The notes under the pieces: generated by a model
Database searches by the model: none
Seen by the model: only the letters and a program-made list of their open reading frames with translations
Told to the model about the DNA's origin: nothing
Shown: positions 1 through 8,368 of the stretch, in pieces
Position numbering within the stretch: the first letter of the stretch is position 1
Layout of the letters: the number at the start of each line of letters is the position of its first letter
Assembly (NCBI RefSeq): GCF_037102585.1
Contig: NW_027043820.1
Location: forward strand, 2,080,501-2,144,500
Reading direction: 5' to 3'
Length of the DNA: 64,000 nucleotides
Origin: Saccharomycopsis crataegensis
Taxonomy: Eukaryota; Ascomycota; Saccharomycetes; Ascoideales; Saccharomycopsidaceae
Position numbers and translations under genes: made by a program

Positions 1-916
1 CTTTACCACGCAATGATCCAAAACGTTTTTTGTTATCAAGACCAGGAGATTCTTGAGAGGCCACTTTAGGCGATGGGACTTTGAGCACCGGTGATGTCAT
101 TGAAGCCGCTGAAGACAAAGTGGCAGGAGAAGAGGTTACCGAGCCAGCGCTGGGAGTGACAGATGTTTTGGATTCTAAACTGGATTCGGCTGGCTTAGCA
201 AGCTCTGTTTTTATTGGATGAACAGGTGGCGGGACACTATTAGCCTTCTTTTTCCCGAATTTCGATGAGATTGAACTGAATAAAGATTTCTTACTTCCAC
301 CGCTTGATGTTTGTGATGATGTACGGGTCAAACCATTTCCTGAGCTAGTACTGGCTCCGCTTAGTTTCTTTTCTAATTCATTTTGGGGGATACTTGATAA
401 AGACCTGGTCTCACTGCTGACGGATAACCTTCTCCTAGCGTCATTTGAATCAATGGATCTTCTTGTCAAGGTAGAGGAAAGACTTGATGAGCGGCTCCTA
501 GTCTTCAAGCTCTTATTAAAACCGGAATTCAAAGGGATGGTGCCTGAATGAAGTTCTTTATTATTGCTAGCGGTGAATTTATCATTGAGTCTGCCATTTG
601 CAGTTGAGGCGTGGAGGTCGGAAGGGGTTGTGTTTGATGTGGTGGTGGTTTGCGATGGAGTGGAAGCAGCGGGGGCCCTGGATCCGGAAGCTCTGTTTTC
701 TTTGGATAGCTGTACTGACGTGCTAGAAGTGGCCGAAGTGGCTGGGGGATTAATTGATGTCAAATCGTTAGGTGATGGGATTACTGGGGCCTTGGGCACC
801 TTAATTGAAGCATCATCCGTGGCACCCTTCATATTTTTTTTTATCTTGCCACGGAAAATCCAGTCAACGTCCCCATTGGTAACTCCGGATTCATTATTTT
901 CAAGAGATTTTGACAT
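1..916 (-). CDS. N-terminal part of a Ser/Thr-rich, basic low-complexity protein (partial)
   Basis: A reading frame opens with ATG at 914-916 and stays open to the window edge (305 codons), so the C-terminal part lies outside. The product starts MSKSLENNESG and has a short ordered-looking patch, VDWIFRGKIKK, near residues 18-28. A long Ser/Thr/Pro-rich, probably disordered region with clustered basic residues follows, including runs like KKSLFSSISSKFGKKK near residue 220. This composition is common in yeast regulatory proteins whose catalytic or binding domain is C-terminal, such as kinases, polarity or PP1-associated proteins. I do not recognise the family and no domain is visible. It is transcribed away from STE18 across a 1.4-kb intergenic region. 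Open frame, codon texture and ATG support a real gene. Confidence 0.8.
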   Translation of the reverse strand, partial: MSKSLENNESGVTNGDVDWIFRGKIKKNMKGATDDASIKVPKAPVIPSPNDLTSINPPATSATSSTSVQLSKENRASGSRAPAASTPSQTTTTSNTTPSDLHASTANGRLNDKFTASNNKELHSGTIPLNSGFNKSLKTRSRSSSLSSTLTRRSIDSNDARRRLSVSSETRSLSSIPQNELEKKLSGASTSSGNGLTRTSSQTSSGGSKKSLFSSISSKFGKKKANSVPPPVHPIKTELAKPAESSLESKTSVTPSAGSVTSSPATLSSAASMTSPVLKVPSPKVASQESPGLDNKKRFGSLRGK

Positions 917-2356
917 ATTTGGTGTCTGCTATTATTGGTTTTTGTTCTTCTCTTTGGTAACAAGTTTCTCTTAAAATTCTTAATGATGTTTCTGTTGAAG
1001 GACAACTCCCAAGGAATGCTTCAATTGCCAAGAAAGGAAAAAGAAAAAAAAAAAAAAAAAGAGAAAGAAAAGGATGGAACTGTCAAAGGGTCATGAATAT
1101 TTGTAACAATTTTCTCAGGGGAAAAAAAATGCTTTGAAAGAATGTCCTGGTATATTGTTGTGGATTACCAAAAAAAATGATAGATGGCCTATTAAAATGT
1201 CGAGGAGTGTCAACCTGTGTGCTCTTTTTTTTTTTTTTTTTTGAAGGGTCGGAAATGGGTTATCCCGTGACATTCTAGTGGATGTTCCGGGGGAGATAAG
1301 GACACTAGTCCCACAAGTATGACATAATGATAGCGAATCCAGAGTCCACCGATTGGCTTGTAGATCACCAGCCTCCATCGGCCTTTTAGCGTTTACAGGA
1401 TGACATCTACAATCGAATAATATGCTAAGCCCACAACCTTCGTTTCTTATAAAAGTATACCTGTCTATATCACCTGATAAGGGTACCGCTGTGTTTCCGG
1501 CACTCCCGACTGTCATCCTCATTTAATATGTTCCCAGATTGATTGGCTGTATCGCTTGGTAGCAAGTAGCGGGGGGATATTACAAAATGGTGTACAATTA
1601 ATTTATAAGTATACTTATATATTTCCGTAGTTTCTTAATGTCATATTTTGGGATTTCTTGACCAAAATGATCACCGAATCTATTTCCCACACACTTCGTC
1701 TCATTTGACGGGTCATTAAGACTCTGTTTTTGGACAACTGGCTGAGACTTTTGCGAATTTCAGGATTGACAGCTGTCTAAGGCTTATCATTTTGTTTTTT
1801 TTTTTGTTTTTTTTTTTATTTTACTTTACTGCTCTTCTTGTTGTTCATCTTTCTTCTGTATTATTTTATTTTCTTGGTCTGTATCAGACTGTAGTTGGTC
1901 ACACAAATGTCCCAAAAAGAAGACTTTCAATTATCTCAGTGGTGATAACTACCAGTTGTTACCATGTGTATTATATTTAAAAAAATATAAGGCATATTGC
2001 AATAAGAAAGTAAAAAATGGCAAATAGTACCCACCACGTTTAGCTTCGTACGTATTCAATTGGTTTGCCTTACATAGGGATTTTCACAATTTAGACCATA
2101 TCACACATCTCACTCACATAAGAGGGGCCTACGAGACTTCCACAAAAAAAAAAAAAAAAAAAATCTTATCCTTCTTTCTTCTCCTCGGGGATATACTGGA
2201 ATAATAAGATAAAGACTTCAGAGGAATAATAATAATAAACAAGACAACGCCTATACTACACTAATTTCGCTGTTTCTCGTGAAACAAAAAAAAAAGGGTC
2301 CCATTCTAAAGTGATGCTCCGAAAATAAAAAAAAAATTGTGATTTCAAACAAAACA
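917..2356. other. Intergenic region between the Ser-rich gene and STE18
   Basis: This 1.44-kb divergent intergenic region has several poly(A/T) tracts (around 1040, 1230, 1795, 2145). A more GC-balanced island near 1250-1530 contains a 135-codon ATG frame on the minus strand (see findings). The STE18-proximal end holds a pheromone-response-like palindrome. No tRNA-like B box was seen. Confidence 0.6.
2271..2286. promoter_or_regulatory. Palindromic Ste12-type pheromone response element upstream of STE18
   Basis: The sequence TGTTTCTCGTGAAACA contains a perfect TGAAACA core on the plus strand and an inverted AGAAACA on the minus strand, 71-86 bp before the STE18 ATG. TGAAACA is the established Ste12 core, and paired inverted cores are typical of pheromone-induced genes. 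That it works here is inferred from motif and position only. Confidence 0.6.
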
Positions 2357-2647
2357 ATGCAATCTCCAAAACTGCCAATTCTCGCCCAAAAACAGGTATA
2401 TATCAGGATCAAGCGAATAAATGCCGAGATAGCGCAATTGAAAGCAGTTCTAAAGAAGGAGCACGTCTGTGTTTCCAATGCTGGGTACAACATCATCGAT
2501 TATTGCCTAGCCCACCCTGACTATTATCTCATCACCGAAAACAAGATAGATCCTGGCACCGTGGGCACCAACCCCTATTATTTAGGTACCAAACACCACT
2601 TGGGCGACGCCACCGGTGACAGTAATGAGTGCTGTGTGGTTATGTGA
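2357..2647 (+). CDS. STE18: G-protein gamma subunit (pheromone response), Ste18 homologue
   Basis: This is a 96-residue protein starting MQSPKLPILAQKQVY. The frame is open a little further upstream, but only through a GTG, so the first ATG at 2357 is chosen. The layout is that of yeast G gamma: a short N-terminus, a helical stretch rich in Lys/Leu/Ile (about residues 12-45, pairing with G beta), a conserved NAGYNIIDY block near 45-53, and the C-terminal tail ECCVVM. The tail is a CaaX box (CVVM, farnesylation) with a preceding Cys suited to palmitoylation, as in Ste18. It should pair with a Ste4-type G beta at the plasma membrane to relay pheromone-receptor signals. A Ste12-like palindrome about 75 bp upstream fits pheromone control. 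The length is close to S. cerevisiae Ste18 (110). Confidence 0.88.
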   Translation: MQSPKLPILAQKQVYIRIKRINAEIAQLKAVLKKEHVCVSNAGYNIIDYCLAHPDYYLITENKIDPGTVGTNPYYLGTKHHLGDATGDSNECCVVM

Positions 2648-3192
2648 GCCTCATTTGGAGCTCATGTATGGTCTATTTTTTTTATTTTTTTTTTTAGCAC
2701 TTTGCGTGTGCACGATACGCCGATTTTGGAAACTGTTGTCTACATTTGCTTAGTTATAATATAAAACTCTTTAGTTATAATTATTTATTGAAGCATGTAG
2801 GATGTCGCTGAAGTCTGAAGATTAGGATAAAAATATCAGATGAAATGTATGATTTTTTTTTTCCGTTCCACAACTGAAAGAAGTTATCGCATTGATGGCA
2901 TTGTACGAATCCTTAAATACTATTCTACCGTTCTACCGCTATTGTAAATGGCCCTTGGGTTTGGATTTGATTTGATTCTCAATAACTAAGGAAATTTTTA
3001 TGATTATCAAGTTTCTGGAGGCAAAAGTCTTTTTTTACAGGATATGAGGTGCAATATTTTGCAAAATCAAATAAATTCTTTTTTAAAGGTATTTGGGCCG
3101 TATACGGTTACTTATCTAATAAGAAAGAAAGGAAAAAAAAAAAATCATAAAATCATAAAAGTAAAAAAAAAAGCCAAAGAGCAAAAAGGCAT
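2648..3192. other. Intergenic region between STE18 and the F-box gene (convergent ends)
   Basis: Both flanking genes end here, so this 545-bp stretch should hold two 3' UTRs and terminators. It is AT-rich with T runs near 2675 and 2853 and A runs near 3135 and 3163. I see no gene or RNA signature. Confidence 0.5.
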
Positions 3193-5370
3193 TCAAAAAA
3201 TTTTCTCATAATCATCATAAATAGCAACAAGCTTTGTAGTACGTGGAACTGTACGATCAACATGAAAGTATACTCCACCAAAAACTACAGTGGTAATGCA
3301 TGGTAAATTCGCCACGACTTCTTCTATCAGTGATGCATATGAATGGATCAAAAGTCTAATCAAGGCGGCGGACTCACTGGATACTTCCTCTTTAAGCCTG
3401 CTGTAATCTGAATAATCACAATGGTCGTACAAGAATGTCAAATCTGGTGAGTTGATTGGATACTTCAAAATGTCTAGCCCTGAACTCATGTTATCAAGAT
3501 AAGCGCTGAATGGGAATCTAGCACGTAATCGGTTTAGAATGCAATAATAATTTGGGGAGTAAACATCTGGCAAGTTCTCAAGATAGCATAATTTGTCCAA
3601 ACTGTTTTTCAATAGCGACAATTTGCTATGTTTTTTGAAAATTCTTCTGGCTTCGTGACACTCATCACAAGAACAACGGTTTAGCCACCAAATGAAATTA
3701 TGGTTATCATCGCTCTTATCCAAAGAATTTCTCGAAACTCCCCAATTATAAAAGAAATCTGGAATGATCAAGGTCTGGAGGTTGGTAAGCCGGAAAATCT
3801 CATTGAATAATCTTATTTTCTTTTCATCATTAATATTTTGCTGTTGGTGATTTGTTGGGTAACAATCATAAATCTTCAAATAGAGATATTTGAGATTAGT
3901 GAAGTAGCGAAGATTATGGAGAGCAAAATGTTCATATTGTGAAAGTTCACGAGAATTCGAGGAATCTCCACAAATTGAAAGCTTTTCAATATTTGCAAAG
4001 TTTTTCCTACTAGAAGTATGCTTGGAAAGGCTCACCGCTGATCCAGTTGGAAAATAACAATAAGAACTGGCCGCCAAAGGTCCAAGAACATTGACATGGC
4101 TCAGGCTCAGATGATCACTATCGTAACAACAATTACCATCGTAATAATTCTTCCACTCGGAAAAAAAATTATAAAAGCATGAATGACAGCAATAACATTT
4201 CAGTTTAATTTCAAAGTTTTTGAGATAATTCAAATCAAAGATGGTGGCAAGATCATGGAAACCAAAATGATGCTCATCATCTATGATGTCATGGAAAATT
4301 GTGATTGATAATGTGGTAAGTTTGACTTTTTCTAAGTTATCCAGTTGAAAGATTGTCGATACTTTTTGGAAAAATTCACTAGCAATTGCGGATGAGTTCA
4401 AGTAGAGTGAGCTCAAATTGTAAAGAACCCTCAAACCATTATAATTTGGGAGAAACGGTTTCAATGGGTTATAATTATTTCCATAAACGCTGAAAAACGA
4501 CAATTTGTCAACAGAGAGCGGCAAAACGTTCAAATCATTAAGGTCTAACAATTGGAAAAACCTAAGTCTTTCAGAAATCCCTTCTTTACGTTGGACCAAA
4601 GTATTTGGTGTGGCGAGATCAGGCTCATGGCTTCCAAAGACGCCATCAGAAGGGGTTAAGTCAAAAACGTGCTCGGATTTATAGCTGCGTGCCATACGGA
4701 TTCGAGTAAATGCTAAATAGTTTTGAAACATCTTTACATTGGCAAAATCAAAATTTAGCAAAGTAAGTGGCCGACTTTTGTTGTCTTGAGGATGTCTTGA
4801 TACTAAATCGTAAATGATTTCAAACATGTTGCCATCACTGTAGCCGTTGAAAGTGTGAGTTTTCTCGCTATTGGTCACAATATCGATTTCCTCGATATAG
4901 TAATCGAGTAACTGGAAATTGTTGACAATACTGCGAGCGAAAAGCGTTAACTTGGTAACATCAAGATAGGTGAAGTCATTGGAGATGTAATTAAGGGCTT
5001 TCTCTTGATTGGTGATGATTTGGTGGCGGTCAACTATTTGGATTCTCTTGTATAGCCTTTCGGTCACCAAATAGCGGAACAAAGAGCAGGTGCATCCAAG
5101 GCTAACCAAGTCAGATTGAGAAGAGACCTGACTAACAATGTTCAGCAATGTGTCCGTGGTTAAAATATCAAGAATTCCGGTATCGGAATCTCCTTCAAGA
5201 GGAATAAACTGAGATTTAACATTAGAGACATTAGCAGGCGATGCGAAAAACATCGGGGACGAATACCCAAAGATCTCTCTGAAGGTCTGCTCGTGGGAAC
5301 CAAGCGATCCTAAAACATCGCTGAGGGTCCCTTGGCTTCTTGGAAGAGTATCGCGAGACAAAACCGACAT
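3193..5370 (-). CDS. F-box / leucine-rich protein, SCF substrate adaptor-like
   Basis: This 725-residue protein starts at an ATG (5368-5370). Residues about 66-110 form an F-box: LDILTTDTLLNIVSQVSS, then a cysteine-containing SLGCTCSLFRYLV segment and RLYKRI, the usual F-box ending. F-boxes bind Skp1 and recruit substrates to SCF ubiquitin ligases. The rest is Leu/Asn/Phe-rich with irregular repeats such as LRYFTNLKYLYLKI and LTNLQTLIIPDF, typical of degenerate fungal LRR F-box proteins. Two tight Cys clusters stand out: CYCCHSC, and CSCDECHE with a following basic stretch. They could bind metal, but no known zinc fold is recognised. A second F-box/LRR gene lies at 45.6-47.3 kb. Orthology cannot be settled by eye; the S. 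cerevisiae YDR306C or ROY1 groups are possibilities. Confidence 0.85.
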   Translation of the reverse strand: MSVLSRDTLPRSQGTLSDVLGSLGSHEQTFREIFGYSSPMFFASPANVSNVKSQFIPLEGDSDTGILDILTTDTLLNIVSQVSSQSDLVSLGCTCSLFRYLVTERLYKRIQIVDRHQIITNQEKALNYISNDFTYLDVTKLTLFARSIVNNFQLLDYYIEEIDIVTNSEKTHTFNGYSDGNMFEIIYDLVSRHPQDNKSRPLTLLNFDFANVKMFQNYLAFTRIRMARSYKSEHVFDLTPSDGVFGSHEPDLATPNTLVQRKEGISERLRFFQLLDLNDLNVLPLSVDKLSFFSVYGNNYNPLKPFLPNYNGLRVLYNLSSLYLNSSAIASEFFQKVSTIFQLDNLEKVKLTTLSITIFHDIIDDEHHFGFHDLATIFDLNYLKNFEIKLKCYCCHSCFYNFFSEWKNYYDGNCCYDSDHLSLSHVNVLGPLAASSYCYFPTGSAVSLSKHTSSRKNFANIEKLSICGDSSNSRELSQYEHFALHNLRYFTNLKYLYLKIYDCYPTNHQQQNINDEKKIRLFNEIFRLTNLQTLIIPDFFYNWGVSRNSLDKSDDNHNFIWWLNRCSCDECHEARRIFKKHSKLSLLKNSLDKLCYLENLPDVYSPNYYCILNRLRARFPFSAYLDNMSSGLDILKYPINSPDLTFLYDHCDYSDYSRLKEEVSSESAALIRLLIHSYASLIEEVVANLPCITTVVFGGVYFHVDRTVPRTTKLVAIYDDYEKIF

Positions 5371-5600
5371 TATTTACAGATATCGAAATATATTAAAATA
5401 ATAAAAAACAGTGAAGTCGCCACTTCTGGGACTCTTCTTATTATTAAGATGACAGGAAATACAAACTGTGGGGTGCCGAGCAGTGCCACACCCCCTCGTG
5501 AGAAGCGATGACACAAGTCACGCGCCATGTGTTCATTCGCTCACCCATGTTGGATTACCGCCATGATAATTTTATGTGTATGTACATTTTATTTACCTAA

Positions 5601-7853
5601 TCAGTCCATGAACAACGCCCGGATCAGGAGCTTCCCTCGCAGGTGCTTCCACTGATCATTAGCTTCGCGAAAGTTGCTTTCGCGAAGCTCTTTATCGATG
5701 ATAGCCTTGGTGGAAGCACGGTACTCGTCGTCAGAAAACAATCTGTCAAAATCAACTTTGTATTTGGATTCCAACTTCTCGATTCCTTTGTAATGCTTTA
5801 ACTTGAAACAAACTTGGTACAAGAATCTAAGAGCCTTGTCATCCAATTTAGGCAATTTGCCTGTAGAGTCATCGATTTGTAAATAATCTGGGTCTTCGGA
5901 GTCCTGTGGTTGCTCAAGAGAATTGATCACTTTAAGTTTTCGAGATTCCAATTCATCATTAAACTTCCCATTAATTTTTAACTGCTTGGACATCTCAAAT
6001 TTGATTATCTCATCAATATCAAAAAATTTGTCATAGATTTTATCAAATCTTTTCCGATCATTATACATGAGCTTGCTTATTTTATTAGATACCTTCATCG
6101 CCAAAGGAGAAAGATGCATCACTTCCACTAAATTCAACAACCATTTCAATTGCCGGCGATCTTGAGTAGTTTCCACCTTTCTAAGGTGAGAATGGATTAA
6201 TGAGATTGGAAAAATGGATTGCAAATCATGATCTTGCATCAGCAAGTTGTTGCCCGCCAAATATTTTTTCGGAAACCTCTGCGGCGAAACATTGATGCGG
6301 AGTGTAGAATCCCCTCCAGGAACATATGCCAAAAGAGCAGAATCCAACATGAGCTTGTAAGTTAAAACGTCAACTAAGTCATGATGCCTGAAGAATTCAC
6401 ACCCTTGGATAGCCGCAAGAATAGTGTCAGCGGATATCGTAGTTGCATAACCATATTCTGGGACTTTTTGAACCATAACTTCCGATGTATCCCCATCTTC
6501 AGTTAATATTCTAAAATATTGTGGCTTAAAGCGATCACTAAAGAATCTGGGTCTATTATTGACTTCCTGACCCCATAATCCTTTCCACCGAGATATTATC
6601 GCGCGAATATCTTTGATCGGAGGTAGTAACTCTTGGCTCTTGAACTGAGTTTTGAATGAAGAGTTACCGTTGGCATTTTTGGAGTCAACCTCATACGTAT
6701 GGACGTAGTTAATGTAAAGATTATTATTTTCCACCAATCTCCTGAACGAATGAGCGTCCCGGTCATGTAAAGGACATATGATAGATTTAACTAACTTCAA
6801 AAACCATGACAGATTTCCCGATTTGCGGGTATGAATTAATAGTTCTTTGAACAATGAATCAGAAACCTGTACGTGATGTTTCAGGGTACAAACTTCGAAA
6901 ATACATTCTCCATATTGATGCAACCCTAAGGCATTGAAATGTGATAGAAGAAACAATAGATGGATTTCACTGAAATGATAGGCTGGGTGAATCAAGACTT
7001 TGATAATGTTTTGTGCCAACCTCTTTTTGGCACCGAGCATGGCAAATTGGTATTCAACAGTCTCTTCCACATTATCTACTTCTTTTTGCTTTAAAACTTC
7101 CTTTCTGATTATATCTCTTTCTAATTGAAATTTTTTGAATGGCTTTTTAAGGGCCTGTGTAGTGCTCTCTGGCGATGAATAGCTAGTAATGAAAAATTTC
7201 TCGCCTTCAATCATGTCCAAACTTGGAAAACGAAACGAGTTTCTGCTCATGAAGTTTCTATCGATTTTAGAAAACAATTTTCCATAAACTTGAGGTTCTA
7301 AACTTTCCAAAATTGTCAGCAATTTTTTCTTTATTTTCTTTCTATCTTCGTTGGTAATAGTACCCTTCTTGACCTTCCAGCCCATGCCGTTGGGGTTGGT
7401 AATTTGTATAAGTTCTTGAATCAACAGATCAAGACTGGGCTGCATTTCCAAGATTGTAGAGCCTAGGGCTTTGAATAGTAGTAATACAATATCCACCAGT
7501 TCAAGAGTATCGCTCGACCCTTTAGCCACTCCTACAAGTTTCAGTTCTCCCACTAGGGTGATTATGAACTTCTTCAAAAAAAGGTACTTCAAGGTCTCGA
7601 GACGTGCATTATGATAATACCCGGGACCAAATCTAGCATTAAGATCAGACCTTGATATTAGTGGTGGCAAAGAGTTTTCATGTCGTGAATGATGATTGTG
7701 AATTTGTGATTTGGTGAAGTCTGCTGTAAGTTCATCCAAGGAATCTTCTGAAAGTTTGGCCGGAGCTAATGAAAGAAGACGTCGCTGTTTTCTAAGCTGC
7801 TCAAAAACATTACCACCTTTTATTCTGGAAACCTTTCTCACTGGACGTAGCAT
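5601..7853 (-). CDS. Uncharacterised protein with probable mitochondrial presequence
   Basis: This is a 750-residue protein. Two codons before the chosen ATG (7851-7853) the frame has only a TTG, so I start at MLRPVRKVSR. The first about 30 residues are rich in Arg/Lys with no acidic residue before Glu19, which is typical of mitochondrial targeting. The body is predominantly helical and basic, with hydrophobic helix-like segments such as IHLLFLLSHFNALGLHQYG and LKWLLNLVEVMHLSPLA, reminiscent of fast-evolving yeast PPR-like mitochondrial RNA factors (Aep, Atp22, Pet, Ccm1 classes). I cannot match it to one of them; a role in mitochondrial RNA processing or translation is inference. It lies tail-to-head with the F-box gene, 230 bp apart, and divergence fits such factors. 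Confidence 0.85.
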   Translation of the reverse strand: MLRPVRKVSRIKGGNVFEQLRKQRRLLSLAPAKLSEDSLDELTADFTKSQIHNHHSRHENSLPPLISRSDLNARFGPGYYHNARLETLKYLFLKKFIITLVGELKLVGVAKGSSDTLELVDIVLLLFKALGSTILEMQPSLDLLIQELIQITNPNGMGWKVKKGTITNEDRKKIKKKLLTILESLEPQVYGKLFSKIDRNFMSRNSFRFPSLDMIEGEKFFITSYSSPESTTQALKKPFKKFQLERDIIRKEVLKQKEVDNVEETVEYQFAMLGAKKRLAQNIIKVLIHPAYHFSEIHLLFLLSHFNALGLHQYGECIFEVCTLKHHVQVSDSLFKELLIHTRKSGNLSWFLKLVKSIICPLHDRDAHSFRRLVENNNLYINYVHTYEVDSKNANGNSSFKTQFKSQELLPPIKDIRAIISRWKGLWGQEVNNRPRFFSDRFKPQYFRILTEDGDTSEVMVQKVPEYGYATTISADTILAAIQGCEFFRHHDLVDVLTYKLMLDSALLAYVPGGDSTLRINVSPQRFPKKYLAGNNLLMQDHDLQSIFPISLIHSHLRKVETTQDRRQLKWLLNLVEVMHLSPLAMKVSNKISKLMYNDRKRFDKIYDKFFDIDEIIKFEMSKQLKINGKFNDELESRKLKVINSLEQPQDSEDPDYLQIDDSTGKLPKLDDKALRFLYQVCFKLKHYKGIEKLESKYKVDFDRLFSDDEYRASTKAIIDKELRESNFREANDQWKHLRGKLLIRALFMD

Positions 7854-8368
7854 TAACAATTATTAGTGTTGCAGTAATTAATAAATTACGAACTAGGATC
7901 AGTAGGTATTATTATGGATCACCAGATCTTTCGGAGTGAAATAGAAAGAAAAAAAAAAATGTTATGCGCGTATAGCAAAATTTCAAATAACGTCCTCTCC
8001 AAGTAGTATACCACTACACTCCAGCGAATTCTAAATCCAATCATTTATATATAACACTGTAAAAACAAAGAAAAGAAATAAAATGAATAAAAAAAAAAAA
8101 AAAACTTAACCAAAATAAGACCTTATAAAAAATAAAATAAAATAAATGAAAAAACCAAACTAGAAGATATTGGCAATTTGATTTGATTTTATGGGGTAAC
8201 CATCCACAAAGCCCAAAACCACCAACCCTTTAAATAAAATAGAAAGTAAAGCAGAAAGTAAAACAGAATATAAAACAAAGAGAAAAAAAAGAGAAAAAAA
8301 AGAGAAAAAAAAGAGAAAAAAAGATTGCTGTACACATATAAAATCTCAAACGCACAATTTGGCTCTTG
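7854..8368. other. Intergenic region between SKY1 and the mitochondrial-type gene
   Basis: This 515-bp stretch is the 3' flank of SKY1 and the promoter of the gene ending at 5601. It is A-rich on the plus strand, with poly(A) at about 8089-8103, AAAAT-type repeats near 8125-8150 and four spaced AGAGAAAAAAA units at 8279-8322. No coding or RNA gene is evident. Confidence 0.5.
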
